This document shows, one piece after another, positions 19,178 through 29,364 of a DNA stretch of 64,000 nucleotides. Source of the stretch: Bartonella sp. MM73XJBT.G (GTDB lineage Bacteria; Pseudomonadota; Alphaproteobacteria; Rhizobiales; Rhizobiaceae). The notes beneath the pieces were generated by a model. It was not told where the DNA came from. It saw nothing but the letters and a program-made list of their open reading frames with translations, and made no database searches. Where the stretch lies: the NCBI RefSeq assembly GCF_028618435.1, contig NZ_JAQISW010000001.1:186001-250000 (forward strand). Reading direction: 5' to 3'. The position numbers and the translations under genes were made by a program. Every line of letters starts with the position of its first letter. The stretch's first letter is position 1.

Positions 19178-22177
19178 ATGGCAAGGCAGGACGAGATAAA
19201 TAGTCTTTTTGCGCAAACGTCATTTCTGTATGGTGGGAATGCGGATTATATAGATCAACTTTATGCTCAGTATGAAAAAGATCCTACCAGTGTTGATTCA
19301 CAGTGGCGTGCTTTTTTTGAAGGTCTCCATGATAACAGAGAAGATGTTCTCAAAAATGCTGAAGGAGCAACGTGGCAGCATGACCATTGGCCATTAAAGC
19401 CAGATGGTGAATTGGTTTCTGCTCTTGATGGTGATTGGTCTTCTCTTGAAAAATATCTTGGTGACAAATTGAAAGAAAAAGCAGCAACGGGGGGTGCTCA
19501 AAAGGGAAAAACTTCCAGTGAACAAGATATTATTCGTGCAACGCGTGATTCTGTTCATGCCATTATGATGATTCGGGCATTTCGAGCACGGGGGCATCTT
19601 CGGGCAAAGCTTGATCCTCTTCAATTGGCCGAAAATCTGGAAGATTATAAAGAACTTTCTCCTGAAGCTTATGGTTTTACTCCTGCTGATTATGAACGTC
19701 CCATTTTTATTGATAATGTTTTAGGGTTGGAATATGCAACTATTCCGCAAATGCTTGAAATTCTCAATCGTACCTATTGTTCAACAATCGGTGTGGAATA
19801 TATGCATGTTTCTGATCCAGTCCAGAAAGCATGGCTTCAAGAGCGTATTGAGGGGCGAGATAAAAAAATTGCTTTCACCCAGCAAGACAAGAAAGCTATT
19901 CTGAATAAGCTGATTGAAGCAGAGGGATTCGAACAGTTTTTAGACACTAAATATAAAGGAACAAAACGTTTTGGACTTGATGGTGGTGAAGCGCTAATTC
20001 CTGCTCTTGAACAGATTATTAAATGCGGTAGTGCGTTAGGGGTGCAGGAAGTTATCTTAGGAATGGCCCATCGTGGTCGTTTAAATGTTCTTTCACAAGT
20101 TCTCGCTAAGCCGCATAGAGCTATCTTTCATGAATTCAAAGGGGGATCTTATAAGCCTGATGATGTAGAGGGATCAGGCGATGTTAAATATCATTTAGGA
20201 ACGACGGCTGATTTGGACTTTGATGGTAATAAAGTGCATTTATCACTTTTAGCTAACCCCTCTCATCTTGAGATTGTTGATCCAGTTGTTATGGGAAAAG
20301 CACGTGCTAAACAAGATCAACTTGTCGGACCCACACACACTGATTCACTCCCATTGAGTGAGCGTTCAAAAGTGTTGCCATTGCTTATTCACGGTGATGC
20401 TGCTTTTGCAGGTCAAGGCGTTATCCAAGAGACCTTTGGTCTTTCAGGTCTCAAAGGTTATCGTGTTGCAGGTTCACTTCATGTTATTATTAATAATCAG
20501 ATTGGTTTTACAACAGCGCCACGTTTTTCACGTTCTTCGCCTTATCCATCTGATGTTGCAAAAATGATTGATGCTCCCATTTTTCATGTGAATGGTGATG
20601 ATCCTGAAGCTGTTGTTTTTGTTGCAAAAATAGCAATGGAGTTTCGTCAAATTTTCCATAAACCGGTGGTCATTGATATGTTTTGTTATCGCCGTTATGG
20701 ACATAATGAAGGTGATGAACCTTCCTTTACGCAGCCACTTATGTATAAAGCAATTCGTAATCATAAAACAACTCTTCAGCTTTATAGTGATCAATTGATC
20801 GCAGAAGGATTGGTTTCTTCAGAAGAGATTGAGCAACAAAAAAAGTTATGGCGCGATAAACTTGAAGGCGAGCTTGAAGCAAGTGCTTCTTATAAGCCCA
20901 ATAAGGCTGATTGGCTTGATGGAAGTTGGACGGGGCTCAAAGCTTTTAGTAATGCTGAAGAGCAACATTCTAAAGAAACGGGTGTTGAATTAAAGACTTT
21001 AAAGAAAATTGGTCAGAAACTTGTCGAAATTCCAGAGAATTTTCATGTTCATAAAACGATACAGCGTTTTTTAAACAATCGTGCTAAAATTTTCGAAACC
21101 GGTGAGGGCGTTGACTGGGCTACCGCTGAAGCTCTCGCTTTTGGCTCACTTTGTTTAGAAGGAGCACCGGTTCGTCTTTCGGGTGAAGATGTTGAACGGG
21201 GAACTTTTTCACAACGTCATTCAGTTCTTTATGACCAAGAAAATGAAGCGCGTTATATTCCTTTGAATCATTTACAAAAGGGGCAAGCACTTTATGAAGT
21301 TGTTAATTCTATGCTTTCTGAAGAAGCTGTTCTTGGTTTTGAATATGGATATTCTCTTGCTGAACCACGAGGATTAATCCTTTGGGAAGCACAATTTGGT
21401 GACTTCTCTAATGGTGCACAGGTCATTTTTGATCAATTTATTTCATCTGCAGAACGTAAATGGCTTCGTATGTCTGGTCTTGTGTGCTTATTGCCTCATG
21501 GTTTTGAAGGACAAGGGCCGGAGCATTCTTCTGCACGTTTGGAGCGGTTTCTTCAGCTTTGTGCGGAAGATAATATGCAGGTTGCTAATTGTACAACACC
21601 TGCAAATTATTTTCATATTTTGCGTCGACAAATTAAGCGTGATTTCCGTAAGCCATTGATTTTAATGACACCTAAATCACTTTTGCGTCATAAACGAGCT
21701 GTTTCTCTTCTCAGTGAAATGGGACCAGAAACGAGTTTCTCTCGTGTATTGCTTGATGATGCAGAATGTCTCAAAGATTCTGTTGTGAAGTTGCAAAAAG
21801 ATAATAAAATTCGCCGTGTCGTTCTTTGTACGGGTAAGGTTTATTACGACCTTTATGAAGAACGTGAAAAAAAGGGTATTGATGATGTTTATCTTCTTCG
21901 TATTGAACAGTTATATCCTTTCCCTGCAAAGGTTTTGGTGAGTGTGTTATCACGCTTTTTGCAGGCAGAAGTTTTTTGGTGCCAAGAAGAGCCAAAAAAC
22001 ATGGGGGCTTGGTCATTTATTGAGCCTTATTTGGAATGGGTTTTGACGCATATTAATGCGCAATATTCACGTGCTCGTTATGCAGGACGTCCGGCGAGCG
22101 CATCACCGGCCTCTGGGTTAATGGTGAAACACCTTGAACAACTGGCTGCGTTTCTTAAAGACGCGTTAGGTTCTTAA
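19178..22177 (+). CDS. sucA: 2-oxoglutarate dehydrogenase E1 component
   Basis: Thiamine-diphosphate-dependent decarboxylase of the 2-oxoglutarate dehydrogenase complex. The N-terminus [21 protein letters not shown] is typical. The E1 core follows with [19 protein letters not shown] and [11 protein letters not shown], and the transketolase-like C-terminal half includes [14 protein letters not shown]. 999 residues, full length. A 164-base leader with hairpins separates it from sucD. Confidence 0.97.
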   Translation: MARQDEINSLFAQTSFLYGGNADYIDQLYAQYEKDPTSVDSQWRAFFEGLHDNREDVLKNAEGATWQHDHWPLKPDGELVSALDGDWSSLEKYLGDKLKEKAATGGAQKGKTSSEQDIIRATRDSVHAIMMIRAFRARGHLRAKLDPLQLAENLEDYKELSPEAYGFTPADYERPIFIDNVLGLEYATIPQMLEILNRTYCSTIGVEYMHVSDPVQKAWLQERIEGRDKKIAFTQQDKKAILNKLIEAEGFEQFLDTKYKGTKRFGLDGGEALIPALEQIIKCGSALGVQEVILGMAHRGRLNVLSQVLAKPHRAIFHEFKGGSYKPDDVEGSGDVKYHLGTTADLDFDGNKVHLSLLANPSHLEIVDPVVMGKARAKQDQLVGPTHTDSLPLSERSKVLPLLIHGDAAFAGQGVIQETFGLSGLKGYRVAGSLHVIINNQIGFTTAPRFSRSSPYPSDVAKMIDAPIFHVNGDDPEAVVFVAKIAMEFRQIFHKPVVIDMFCYRRYGHNEGDEPSFTQPLMYKAIRNHKTTLQLYSDQLIAEGLVSSEEIEQQKKLWRDKLEGELEASASYKPNKADWLDGSWTGLKAFSNAEEQHSKETGVELKTLKKIGQKLVEIPENFHVHKTIQRFLNNRAKIFETGEGVDWATAEALAFGSLCLEGAPVRLSGEDVERGTFSQRHSVLYDQENEARYIPLNHLQKGQALYEVVNSMLSEEAVLGFEYGYSLAEPRGLILWEAQFGDFSNGAQVIFDQFISSAERKWLRMSGLVCLLPHGFEGQGPEHSSARLERFLQLCAEDNMQVANCTTPANYFHILRRQIKRDFRKPLILMTPKSLLRHKRAVSLLSEMGPETSFSRVLLDDAECLKDSVVKLQKDNKIRRVVLCTGKVYYDLYEEREKKGIDDVYLLRIEQLYPFPAKVLVSVLSRFLQAEVFWCQEEPKNMGAWSFIEPYLEWVLTHINAQYSRARYAGRPASASPASGLMVKHLEQLAAFLKDALGS

Positions 22178-22209
22178 TTTGTTACTACTCTGATGTATGG
22201 AAAAATATT

Positions 22210-23421
22210 ATGACTACTGAAATCCGTGTTCCTACTTTGGGCGAATCGGTTACCGAAGCAACGGTTGGCAAATGGTTTAAAAAACTGGGCGAAGCTGTCG
22301 CTATGGATGAGCCTTTGGTTGAATTAGAAACTGATAAGGTAACTGTTGAAGTTCCTTCTCCTGTTGCTGGAAAATTATCTGAAATCATCGCAAAAGAAGG
22401 CGATACGGTTGAAGTGAAAGCTCTTTTAGGAATGGTGGAAGCTGGCCAAGCCGGTGCTTTCCAATCATTTTCAGCTTCTGCGACACCTGTGCCAGCGGCT
22501 TCATCTAAAACGGAGAAGCTTGCTTCGAGTAGTACTATGCCTCCTTCACCCTCAGCAGCAAAATTGATGGCTGAAAATAATGTAGCAAAAAGTGATATTT
22601 CAGGTTCTGGAAAACATGGACAAATTCTTAAAGAGGATGTTCTTGGTGGATTAGAACAAAGAACAAAAACGCCTACTCCTTCTTCCTCTGCAACAGGTTC
22701 TTCAATGGTTTCTGTTCCAGAAACGCGTGAAGAGCGGGTTCGTATGACTAAATTGCGTCAAACAATTGCTCGTCGTCTTAAAGATGCGCAAAATGTAGCA
22801 GCAATGTTAACCACATTTAATGAGGTTGATATGTCTGCGGTAATGGATTTGCGCAAGCGTTATAAGGATCTTTTTGAAAAGAAGCATGGTGTTAAACTTG
22901 GTTTTATGGGATTTTTTACCAAAGCTGTTTGTCATGCATTAAAAGAACTTCCCGCTGTTAATGCCGAAATTGATGGAACAGACATTGTTTACAAAAACTA
23001 TGTCAACGTTGGAATTGCTGTTGGAACGGATAAAGGTCTTGTCGTTCCAGTGGTGCGTGATGCAGATCAAATGTCATTGGCAGAGATTGAAAAAGAGATT
23101 GGCCGTTTGGGACGTCTTGCGCGTGATGGGAAATTAGCCGTTTCTGATATGCAAGGCGGAACTTTTACCATTACCAATGGTGGTGTGTATGGATCGTTGA
23201 TGTCAACACCGATTTTGAATGCACCACAATCTGGTATTTTGGGAATGCATGCAATTAAAGAGCGAGCAATGGTTATCGAGGGCCAAGTTGTGATCCGCCC
23301 CATGATGTATTTAGCGCTTTCTTATGATCACCGTATTGTGGATGGGCAAGAAGCTGTAACTTTCCTTGTGCGTGTTAAGGAAAGCCTAGAAGATCCGGAA
23401 CGCCTTGTTCTTGACTTGTAA
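22210..23421 (+). CDS. sucB: dihydrolipoyl succinyltransferase (E2)
   Basis: Core acyltransferase of the 2-oxoglutarate dehydrogenase complex. A single lipoyl domain with the acceptor lysine in ETDKVTVEV is followed by a Ser/Pro/Ala linker. A peripheral-subunit binding domain ([11 protein letters not shown]) and the catalytic domain ending [15 protein letters not shown] come next. 403 residues. 32 bases after sucA. Confidence 0.97.
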   Translation: MTTEIRVPTLGESVTEATVGKWFKKLGEAVAMDEPLVELETDKVTVEVPSPVAGKLSEIIAKEGDTVEVKALLGMVEAGQAGAFQSFSASATPVPAASSKTEKLASSSTMPPSPSAAKLMAENNVAKSDISGSGKHGQILKEDVLGGLEQRTKTPTPSSSATGSSMVSVPETREERVRMTKLRQTIARRLKDAQNVAAMLTTFNEVDMSAVMDLRKRYKDLFEKKHGVKLGFMGFFTKAVCHALKELPAVNAEIDGTDIVYKNYVNVGIAVGTDKGLVVPVVRDADQMSLAEIEKEIGRLGRLARDGKLAVSDMQGGTFTITNGGVYGSLMSTPILNAPQSGILGMHAIKERAMVIEGQVVIRPMMYLALSYDHRIVDGQEAVTFLVRVKESLEDPERLVLDL

Positions 23422-23452
23422 AATACAGTTTTCAGGATGAAAGGAGAAACGG

Positions 23453-24859
23453 ATGTCTTATGATGTGGCTGTGATCGGAGCGGGTCCAGGTGGTTATGTA
23501 GCGGCAATAAAGGCGGCACAACTAGGGCTTAAAGTAGCGATTATTGAAAAGCGTACAACATTAGGGGGAACATGTCTCAATGTTGGTTGTATACCTTCTA
23601 AAGCATTGTTGCATGCTTCAGAAGTGTTTGCTGAAACCCAGCATGGTTTTGAAACGCTTGGGGTTTCTATTGGCAAATCTAAGCTTAATCTTGAACAAAT
23701 GATGCTTCATAAGAAAGCTGTAGTGACAGCCAATACAAGTGGCGTGTCTTTTTTGATGAAAAAAAATAAAGTTGATACTTTTTTTGGAACAGCCAAAATT
23801 TTGAGTGCGGGTCATGTGGAAGTTGTTGCTAGAGATGGTCATAAACAAACAATTGAAACAAAAAATATTATCATTGCTACAGGTTCAGAGAGTTCAGGCA
23901 TTCCAGGAGTGAATGTTGAAATTGATGAAAAGACTATTGTTTCTTCTACCGGAGCCCTTTCTCTTGAAAAAGTACCATCGCGTATGATTGTCGTGGGTGC
24001 TGGTGTCATTGGTTCAGAACTTGGTTCAGTTTGGAGCCGTTTAGGGGCTAAGGTGACCATTATTGAGTATCTGAATAAGGTTTTGGGATCAATGGATGGT
24101 GAAGTTTCACGTCAATTTCAAAAGTTAATGGAAAAGCAGGGGATTGAATATAAAACGGGTGCAAAGGTAACAGCCATTACACAATCTGGCTCAGCGGCTC
24201 AGGTGAGCTTTGAATCTGTTAAAGGTGGTGAATCTGAAACTTTAGAGGCTGATGTTGTGCTTATTGCGACTGGGCGTTCTCCGTATACGGAGGGGCTTGG
24301 ATTGAGTGAAGTTGGTATTCAGTTAGATGAACGCGGATTTGTTGCAATTGATACCCATTGGCAGACAAATGTTCCTGGAATTTATGCGATTGGTGATGTC
24401 GTAAAAGGACCAATGTTAGCGCATAAAGCAGAGGAAGAAGGCGTTGCTGTGGCAGAAATTTTGGCAGGTCAAAAAGGGCATGTTAATTTTGATGTTATTC
24501 CTAGTGTTGTTTATACACAGCCGGAAATTGCGAGTGTAGGAAAGACAGAAGAAGAACTACAAGCAGCCGGTATTGAATATAATGTTGGTAAATTTCCTTT
24601 TATGGCCAATGGTCGTGCACGTGCAATGCAAAAGAGTGATGGGTTTGTTAAAATCCTTGCTGATAAGAAAACAGATCGGGTTTTGGGGGGGCATATTCTT
24701 GGGTTTGGTGCCGGTGAAATGATTCACGAAATTACAGTTTTAATGGAATTTGGTGGTTCATCAGAGGATCTAGGACGCTGTTGTCATGCTCACCCTACCT
24801 TATCAGAAGCAGTTCGTGAAGCAGCTTTGGCAACATTTGCTAAACCGCTTCATATTTAA
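23453..24859 (+). CDS. lpdA: dihydrolipoyl dehydrogenase (E3)
   Basis: FAD disulfide oxidoreductase that reoxidises lipoamide. It has the FAD motif IGAGPGGYVAAIKAAQLG, the redox-active disulfide in GGTCLNVGCIPSKALL, the NAD motif GAGVIGSELGS and the C-terminal catalytic HAHPTLSE. 468 residues. AAGGAG precedes the ATG. It closes the TCA operon. Confidence 0.96.
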   Translation: MSYDVAVIGAGPGGYVAAIKAAQLGLKVAIIEKRTTLGGTCLNVGCIPSKALLHASEVFAETQHGFETLGVSIGKSKLNLEQMMLHKKAVVTANTSGVSFLMKKNKVDTFFGTAKILSAGHVEVVARDGHKQTIETKNIIIATGSESSGIPGVNVEIDEKTIVSSTGALSLEKVPSRMIVVGAGVIGSELGSVWSRLGAKVTIIEYLNKVLGSMDGEVSRQFQKLMEKQGIEYKTGAKVTAITQSGSAAQVSFESVKGGESETLEADVVLIATGRSPYTEGLGLSEVGIQLDERGFVAIDTHWQTNVPGIYAIGDVVKGPMLAHKAEEEGVAVAEILAGQKGHVNFDVIPSVVYTQPEIASVGKTEEELQAAGIEYNVGKFPFMANGRARAMQKSDGFVKILADKKTDRVLGGHILGFGAGEMIHEITVLMEFGGSSEDLGRCCHAHPTLSEAVREAALATFAKPLHI

Positions 24860-25119
24860 AAAGCTTTTAAAACCTACATTTTAAAAGGCCAAAAAGGACA
24901 GTAAATATTTGTGAAGCATACAACAAATTTTGAGAGAGAATAAAAACAATCGTACGAGGTGTTCTCCTTAATTCGTTGTGTGCTTTTCAGTAATTGTTGT
25001 TTTAGATTTCAATTGTGTCGTTTTGATCGTTTATTCTGTTGTGCACACTTGTTTAAAGCAGTTATATTTAGTCTATATCAAATTTTACATATGAGGTATT
25101 TTTATCCTGTTATAAATTT

Positions 25120-25560
25120 CAGGATAGGATTCTCAGTCTATTTGCGTTCTTTGTTTTAAGGAAACATCTCTCAAAGCTCTCAAATCTATTTCGCGATAGT
25201 GTGCTCGTGAAGGGTGTAACTGTAAAGCTCTTCGTGAAGTATATAAAACGCATTATATACCACTATCTTTATGCTTCATAAAAGGCATAAGTTGGCGCCA
25301 AGTTATATTTATGGGTCTTCAATGTTATACAATTTTCGTCTATTTGAGAGCATTTATAAGAGGTATTTTTTCTTGCTGCTTCTTTTATTTATAAGGACTC
25401 TCGCCGCTTGTGATATGTGGAAAAAATGGTTTTATATAAATAGACTTGCCATAAGAGAATCCTACGGTATTAGGAGCTCTCATTCAACGTGTGAAATAAA
25501 TAAATTATACTTACAATTTATATTAAGAGAAAAGTTTGCTTATAGAGTTCATGCAGTGGA
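25120..25560. repeat. dispersed repeat family, long copy A
   Basis: Shares interrupted similarity with 58835-59245. The segments TAAAGCTCTTCGTGAAG, CACTATCTTTATG and ATAAAAG are matched there by TAAAGCTTCTCGTAAATG, CACTATCGTCTTTACG and ATAAAAG. The portion 25404-25505 (GCTTGTGATATG, then AAGAGAATCCTACGGTATTAGGAG, split here by variation) also resembles copies at 43.56, 52.67 and 59.1 kb. Copies are diverged, so boundaries are approximate. Confidence 0.5.
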
Positions 25561-25780
25561 AAGCTAAGTGGAAGGTATTCGATAAGAAGTTGGATTATTT
25601 ATAAACCATTGTTTAGAGAAACGATATTTTATTTTTATAAATTAATGAGTTATAGATTATGCGAGACATATGAAGCGTGAAGGAAAGTGGCGTTTTCTTA
25701 AAGAAATCTGATTGTTTAATGATTAGTGTGGGTTAAGGATTTGTTTTTTTTAAGATCAAGAGGGTGCTAAATATTTTGAA

Positions 25781-25806
25781 AAATACCACCTTTAAAGGTG
25801 GTATTT
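25781..25806. terminator. perfect palindrome, likely bidirectional terminator
   Basis: AAATACCACCTTT is directly followed by its exact reverse complement. T-rich tracts follow on both strands. On the minus strand it lies about 40 bases downstream of the small frame at 25847-25966. Confidence 0.65.
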
Positions 25807-25846
25807 TATATCTTTTTTTATGACAATAGTAGGCCATACAATATGA

Positions 25847-25966
25847 TTAAGTTAGTTTTTGCCTCTTAGTCCTTTTTACTCGTTGCTTGCTCTGTCTTAA
25901 AAAAGATGATCTGGATCTTTCTTTCAAATTTTTAAGAAATCCCAATGTTCTCAAAACATGACCCAT
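25847..25966 (-). CDS. possible 39-residue basic protein
   Basis: A minus-strand ATG frame encodes a very basic peptide starting MGHVLRTLGFLKNLKERSR and ending in Lys/Arg-rich sequence. It lies between two perfect palindromic terminators, so it would form its own small transcription unit. No ribosome binding site is evident and no family is recognised. It may be a chance frame or a gene remnant. Confidence 0.25.
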   Translation of the reverse strand: MGHVLRTLGFLKNLKERSRSSFLRQSKQRVKRTKRQKLT

Positions 25967-25980
25967 AGCTAAAATTTTTG

Positions 25981-26016
25981 AAAAAACATAATATTCATAT
26001 GAATATTATGTTTTTT
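25981..26016. terminator. 36-base perfect palindrome terminator
   Basis: The 18-base arm AAAAAACATAATATTCAT is followed directly by its exact complement. A-run and T-run flanks make it a bidirectional intrinsic terminator. It lies 60 bases downstream of the stop of the carboxyspermidine dehydrogenase gene on the minus strand. Confidence 0.75.
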
Positions 26017-26075
26017 CATGAGGTGATTTTATAATAACTGAAAAAAACAGACCTATGTTTTCTATAGGAATAAAT

Positions 26076-27314
26076 TTAAAATTGTAATTTTTTATTCTCT
26101 TCTTGTTCTCTTATAAAGGTGGGAAGCCCCATATGATCAAGATATTTTAGGAAAGGGTGGGGAGGTAATTCTTCTACATTGACCATCGTTTTAACATTCC
26201 ATTCGCCTGTGGCAATGAGAAGGGCTGTTACAGCTGCTGGTACACCAGCTGTATAGGAAATACCTTGTGCTCCGGTTTCATGAAAAGCTTGTTTGTGATC
26301 GGCTATGTTATAAATAAAAATTTCTTTTGGTTTTCCATCTTTTTCACCTTTGATAAGATCCCCAATACAGGTTTTTCCTGTGTATTCAGGGGCGAGAGAA
26401 GAAGGATCGGGTAAGACAGCTTTTACAACTTTTAAAGGAATGACTTCTTGACCTTCTGCTGTTGTAACAGGCTGTTCGGATAAGAGACCAAGATTTTTCA
26501 AAACGGTAAAAACAGTGATGTAACGATCACTAAAACCCATCCAGAAGCGGACATTTTGGACATCAAGATTTTTGGAAAGTGAATGAATTTCATCATGTCC
26601 TGTCATATAGGCTTTTTGTTTTCCAACAACAGGAAGATCCCATTCATGGCTGATTTCAAACATTTTATTGGAAACCCATTTTTTATTTTGCCATGACCAT
26701 ACTTGTCCTGTAAATTCACGAAAGTTAATTTCTGGATCAAAATTCGTGGCAAACCAACGTCCATGACTTCCAGCATTAATGTCAATGATATCGATATCAG
26801 TGATCTTATCGAAATAAGATTTATGCGCTAACGCTGCATAAGAATTTACAACGCCTGGATCAAAACCAGCGCCTAAAATAGCCGTGATACCCGCTTGTTC
26901 ACATTCTTGACGTCGAGGCCATTCATAATTGCCATACCAGGGTGGTGTTTCACAAATTTTAAGAGGATCTTCATGAATGGCAGTATCGATATAAGCACAT
27001 TTGGTTTCGATACAAGCTGAGAGAACAGACATATTAAGAAAAGCTGAACCAACATTAATGACAATTTCACATTTGGTTTTTTGGATGAGCTTTACAGTTT
27101 CTTCTACATTCATGGCATTAAGCAAATGGCTTTTGAGAACACCTTGTTCTTTCATAGAATTTTTTTCTTTAATAGAAGCAATAATGGCTTCACATTTTTT
27201 GAGTGTTCGTGAAGCAATATGAATTTCACCAAAAATGTCATTGTTTTGAGCACATTTGTGCGCAACAACTTGTGCAACACCTCCAGCACCAATAATGAGA
27301 ACGTTTTTTTTCAT
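26076..27314 (-). CDS. carboxy(nor)spermidine dehydrogenase, saccharopine dehydrogenase-like
   Basis: NADPH-dependent enzyme expected to condense putrescine (or diaminopropane) with aspartate semialdehyde to carboxyspermidine or carboxynorspermidine. The N-terminal Rossmann motif is VLIIGAGGVAQVVAHKCAQ and the saccharopine-dehydrogenase-like domain continues with ITAILGAGFDPGVVNSYAA. 412 residues. The partner decarboxylase lies directly upstream, separated by 56 bases, so both form the alternative spermidine pathway. Substrate choice is inferred from alphaproteobacterial relatives. Confidence 0.88.
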   Translation of the reverse strand: MKKNVLIIGAGGVAQVVAHKCAQNNDIFGEIHIASRTLKKCEAIIASIKEKNSMKEQGVLKSHLLNAMNVEETVKLIQKTKCEIVINVGSAFLNMSVLSACIETKCAYIDTAIHEDPLKICETPPWYGNYEWPRRQECEQAGITAILGAGFDPGVVNSYAALAHKSYFDKITDIDIIDINAGSHGRWFATNFDPEINFREFTGQVWSWQNKKWVSNKMFEISHEWDLPVVGKQKAYMTGHDEIHSLSKNLDVQNVRFWMGFSDRYITVFTVLKNLGLLSEQPVTTAEGQEVIPLKVVKAVLPDPSSLAPEYTGKTCIGDLIKGEKDGKPKEIFIYNIADHKQAFHETGAQGISYTAGVPAAVTALLIATGEWNVKTMVNVEELPPHPFLKYLDHMGLPTFIREQEENKKLQF

Positions 27315-27370
27315 TGTAGGTTCATCTCCTTTTTAATACTGTTGTATGACGTTTTTTTGTGGTTATTCTT

Positions 27371-28471
27371 TCATGAAAGACTTATCTGATAATCATGATA
27401 GTTAAATTGACGTTGAAGCGTTAGTGTACCATCAAATTCTTTTATGACAATGGCAGGCATTGCAACGCCATTAAACCAGTTTTTCTTGACCATTGTATAA
27501 CCTGCTGTATCCTGAAAAGACAGTCTATCCCCTATTTTCAGAGGTTTTGGAAATTGAAATGTTCCAAAAATATCACCGGCAAGGCAAGATTTGCCGCAGA
27601 CCATAATTTCATACGGACCTTGATTTGGTTCTAATTTCGCATTTTCGCGGTAAATGAGAAGATCAAGCATATGTGCTTCGATTGAGCTATCAACGATAGC
27701 AAGATTCTTTTCATTATACAATGTATCAAGAACACTGACTTCTAGAGTGGTACTTTTTGTTATAGCAGCTTCTCCTGGTTCTAGAAAAATAGTGACACCA
27801 TAGGTTTCTGAAAACTGTTTTAAGCGTTCTGCGAAAGTTTCTAGAGGATAATTTTCAGCTGTAAAATGAATTCCACCACCAAGGCTTATCCAATCTACGG
27901 CAGAAAAAAGTTCTGAAAATTTTTCTTCCATAACCCCAAGCATTTGGTTAAAAAGATTAAAGTTAGCATTTTCACAATTGTTATGGATCATCAAGCCGTT
28001 GATGAGAGGTAGAACTTCTTTAATAGCACTTTGGTTTGTTTCTCCTAAGCGACTAAAAGGGCGGGAGGGATTAGCAAGATCAAAATTGGATGCACTTATT
28101 CCTGGATTTAATCTTAGACCTCGTTGAATGGTTTTTGTTGCATCAGAAAAGCGTTGAAGTTGCTGGATTGAGTTAAAGATAATTTTATCTGCATAACCAC
28201 AGGCTTCATCAATTTCGTGATCAGCCCAAGCAACCGAATAGGCATGGGTTTCTTTGCCAAATTTTTCTCTTCCTAAACGCAGTTCATAAAGAGATGATGA
28301 GGTGGTTCCATCCATAAATTCAGACATGACATCAAAAACACTCCATGTGGCAAAACATTTCAAAGCAAGCAAAACTTTTGCTTCGGACATTTCTCGTAAA
28401 CGAGAAATTATTTGCATATTTTTGATGAGTTTCGATTTGTCTATAAGATAGTATGGGGTTTTTATCATCAT
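27371..28471 (-). CDS. nspC: carboxy(nor)spermidine decarboxylase
   Basis: PLP-dependent, alanine-racemase-fold decarboxylase that removes CO2 from carboxy(nor)spermidine to give spermidine or norspermidine. The PLP lysine lies in VLLALKCFATWS, and SLGGGIHFT and FLEPGEAA bind the cofactor phosphate. The catalytic cysteine is in CGKSCLAGD. 366 residues. Two adjacent ATG codons (28471, 28468) could start it. It is the first gene of the pair. The gene symbol follows the Vibrio enzyme. Confidence 0.88.
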   Translation of the reverse strand: MMIKTPYYLIDKSKLIKNMQIISRLREMSEAKVLLALKCFATWSVFDVMSEFMDGTTSSSLYELRLGREKFGKETHAYSVAWADHEIDEACGYADKIIFNSIQQLQRFSDATKTIQRGLRLNPGISASNFDLANPSRPFSRLGETNQSAIKEVLPLINGLMIHNNCENANFNLFNQMLGVMEEKFSELFSAVDWISLGGGIHFTAENYPLETFAERLKQFSETYGVTIFLEPGEAAITKSTTLEVSVLDTLYNEKNLAIVDSSIEAHMLDLLIYRENAKLEPNQGPYEIMVCGKSCLAGDIFGTFQFPKPLKIGDRLSFQDTAGYTMVKKNWFNGVAMPAIVIKEFDGTLTLQRQFNYHDYQISLS

Positions 28472-28635
28472 TTATTCATTCTTTTTTAAAGGATCTTATT
28501 CTTGAGATCAGCGTTTAGTACAAAGAGTAACAGAATGTCTCAAGAAAAAAGAATCTTAAGAAAAGAATCTGTTTCTGTCTAGCAATAGAAAGGCTTTCTG
28601 TAACGGCTGTCATTTATTAGTTTGAGTTTTGCGTT

Positions 28636-29133
28636 ATGCGTATGAAAAAAAAATTATATTATGCTTTAGCTTTTTTATTTATGAGCAGTATTTTCATTAT
28701 AACAACTGCTCTTGTTCATTTGGGGCAAAATAAAGGTGATGCTAAAGCCAAACTGGTTTCTCAGACTTCTGTCCAAGAGAGTTCGGAGCCTTTGATTTTT
28801 ACGGGGCGTAGAGAACTTAATGGTTTTAAGGGTTATCATCATTATCGGCGTGGTTACGTTAAGTATAAAGATAATTGGTGGTATCCTGAAGCGGCTTTTG
28901 TGACATCACCGCACTTAAGCACAAAAAGCGCATCATTAAAAGTTGTATCAGGTGCTAAAAGAATCTTTTTAACCTCTTCTTCAGAAAAATTAGAAAAAAA
29001 AGAGCCATGGATGCTGAAACAGCATATTAAATCTTGTCGTTCCCGTTATCGCTCTTATAAAGAAAATGATAATAGTTTTCAGCCTTTTCATGGTTCGCGT
29101 AAACAGTGTTTATCGCGTTTTTTTAAAGGATAG
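28636..29133 (+). CDS. membrane-anchored BA14K-like protein
   Basis: The 165-residue protein has an N-terminal hydrophobic segment (about residues 7-28) that serves as signal or anchor. A Tyr/Trp-rich part (GYHHYRRGYVKYKDNWWYPEAAF) follows. The C-terminal motif HIKSCRSRYRSYKENDNSF followed by QPFHGSRKQC resembles the BA14K family of Brucella, immunoreactive lectin-like surface proteins. The two cysteines fit that domain. Function in this organism is unknown. Confidence 0.7.
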   Translation: MRMKKKLYYALAFLFMSSIFIITTALVHLGQNKGDAKAKLVSQTSVQESSEPLIFTGRRELNGFKGYHHYRRGYVKYKDNWWYPEAAFVTSPHLSTKSASLKVVSGAKRIFLTSSSEKLEKKEPWMLKQHIKSCRSRYRSYKENDNSFQPFHGSRKQCLSRFFKG

Positions 29134-29364
29134 AAATAATTAAATAAAATTTTAATTGCTTCTTGTCGTGAGTGTTATTGTTCTTACAATAAAAAAGAAA
29201 GCTTGTTTGGTGTGCAGTATTTCTATGCGGGCATTGTTTTTTTGAAAAATTTAAATACTTTTAAGTTTTATTAAATCTTATTATCGTTAAGTGTGGAATG
29301 GGGGGAAATATAAACTTTTGTTTTGTCAATGACAAAATATTAAAGACAGGATGGAGCTTAAAGA

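Larger units (their letters stand above)
24860..26075. other. gene-poor spacer with dispersed repeat and palindromes
   Basis: About 1.2 kb without a convincing conserved gene. The part 25120-25560 is a diverged copy of sequence found at 58835-59245. The open frames in it (for example 25271-25567) have no protein-like features except a hydrophobic run, and I regard them as chance. The right part holds two perfect palindromes (25781-25806 and 25981-26016) around a small minus-strand frame. Confidence 0.6.

Noticed and set aside
24959-25159. 66-codon Cys/Phe-rich frame after lpdA
   Set aside because: Composition of random AT-rich DNA, no ribosome site and no family resemblance.
25271-25567. 98-codon frame with a hydrophobic stretch
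   Set aside because: It lies inside the dispersed repeat; related copies do not keep the frame, and no ribosome site is seen.
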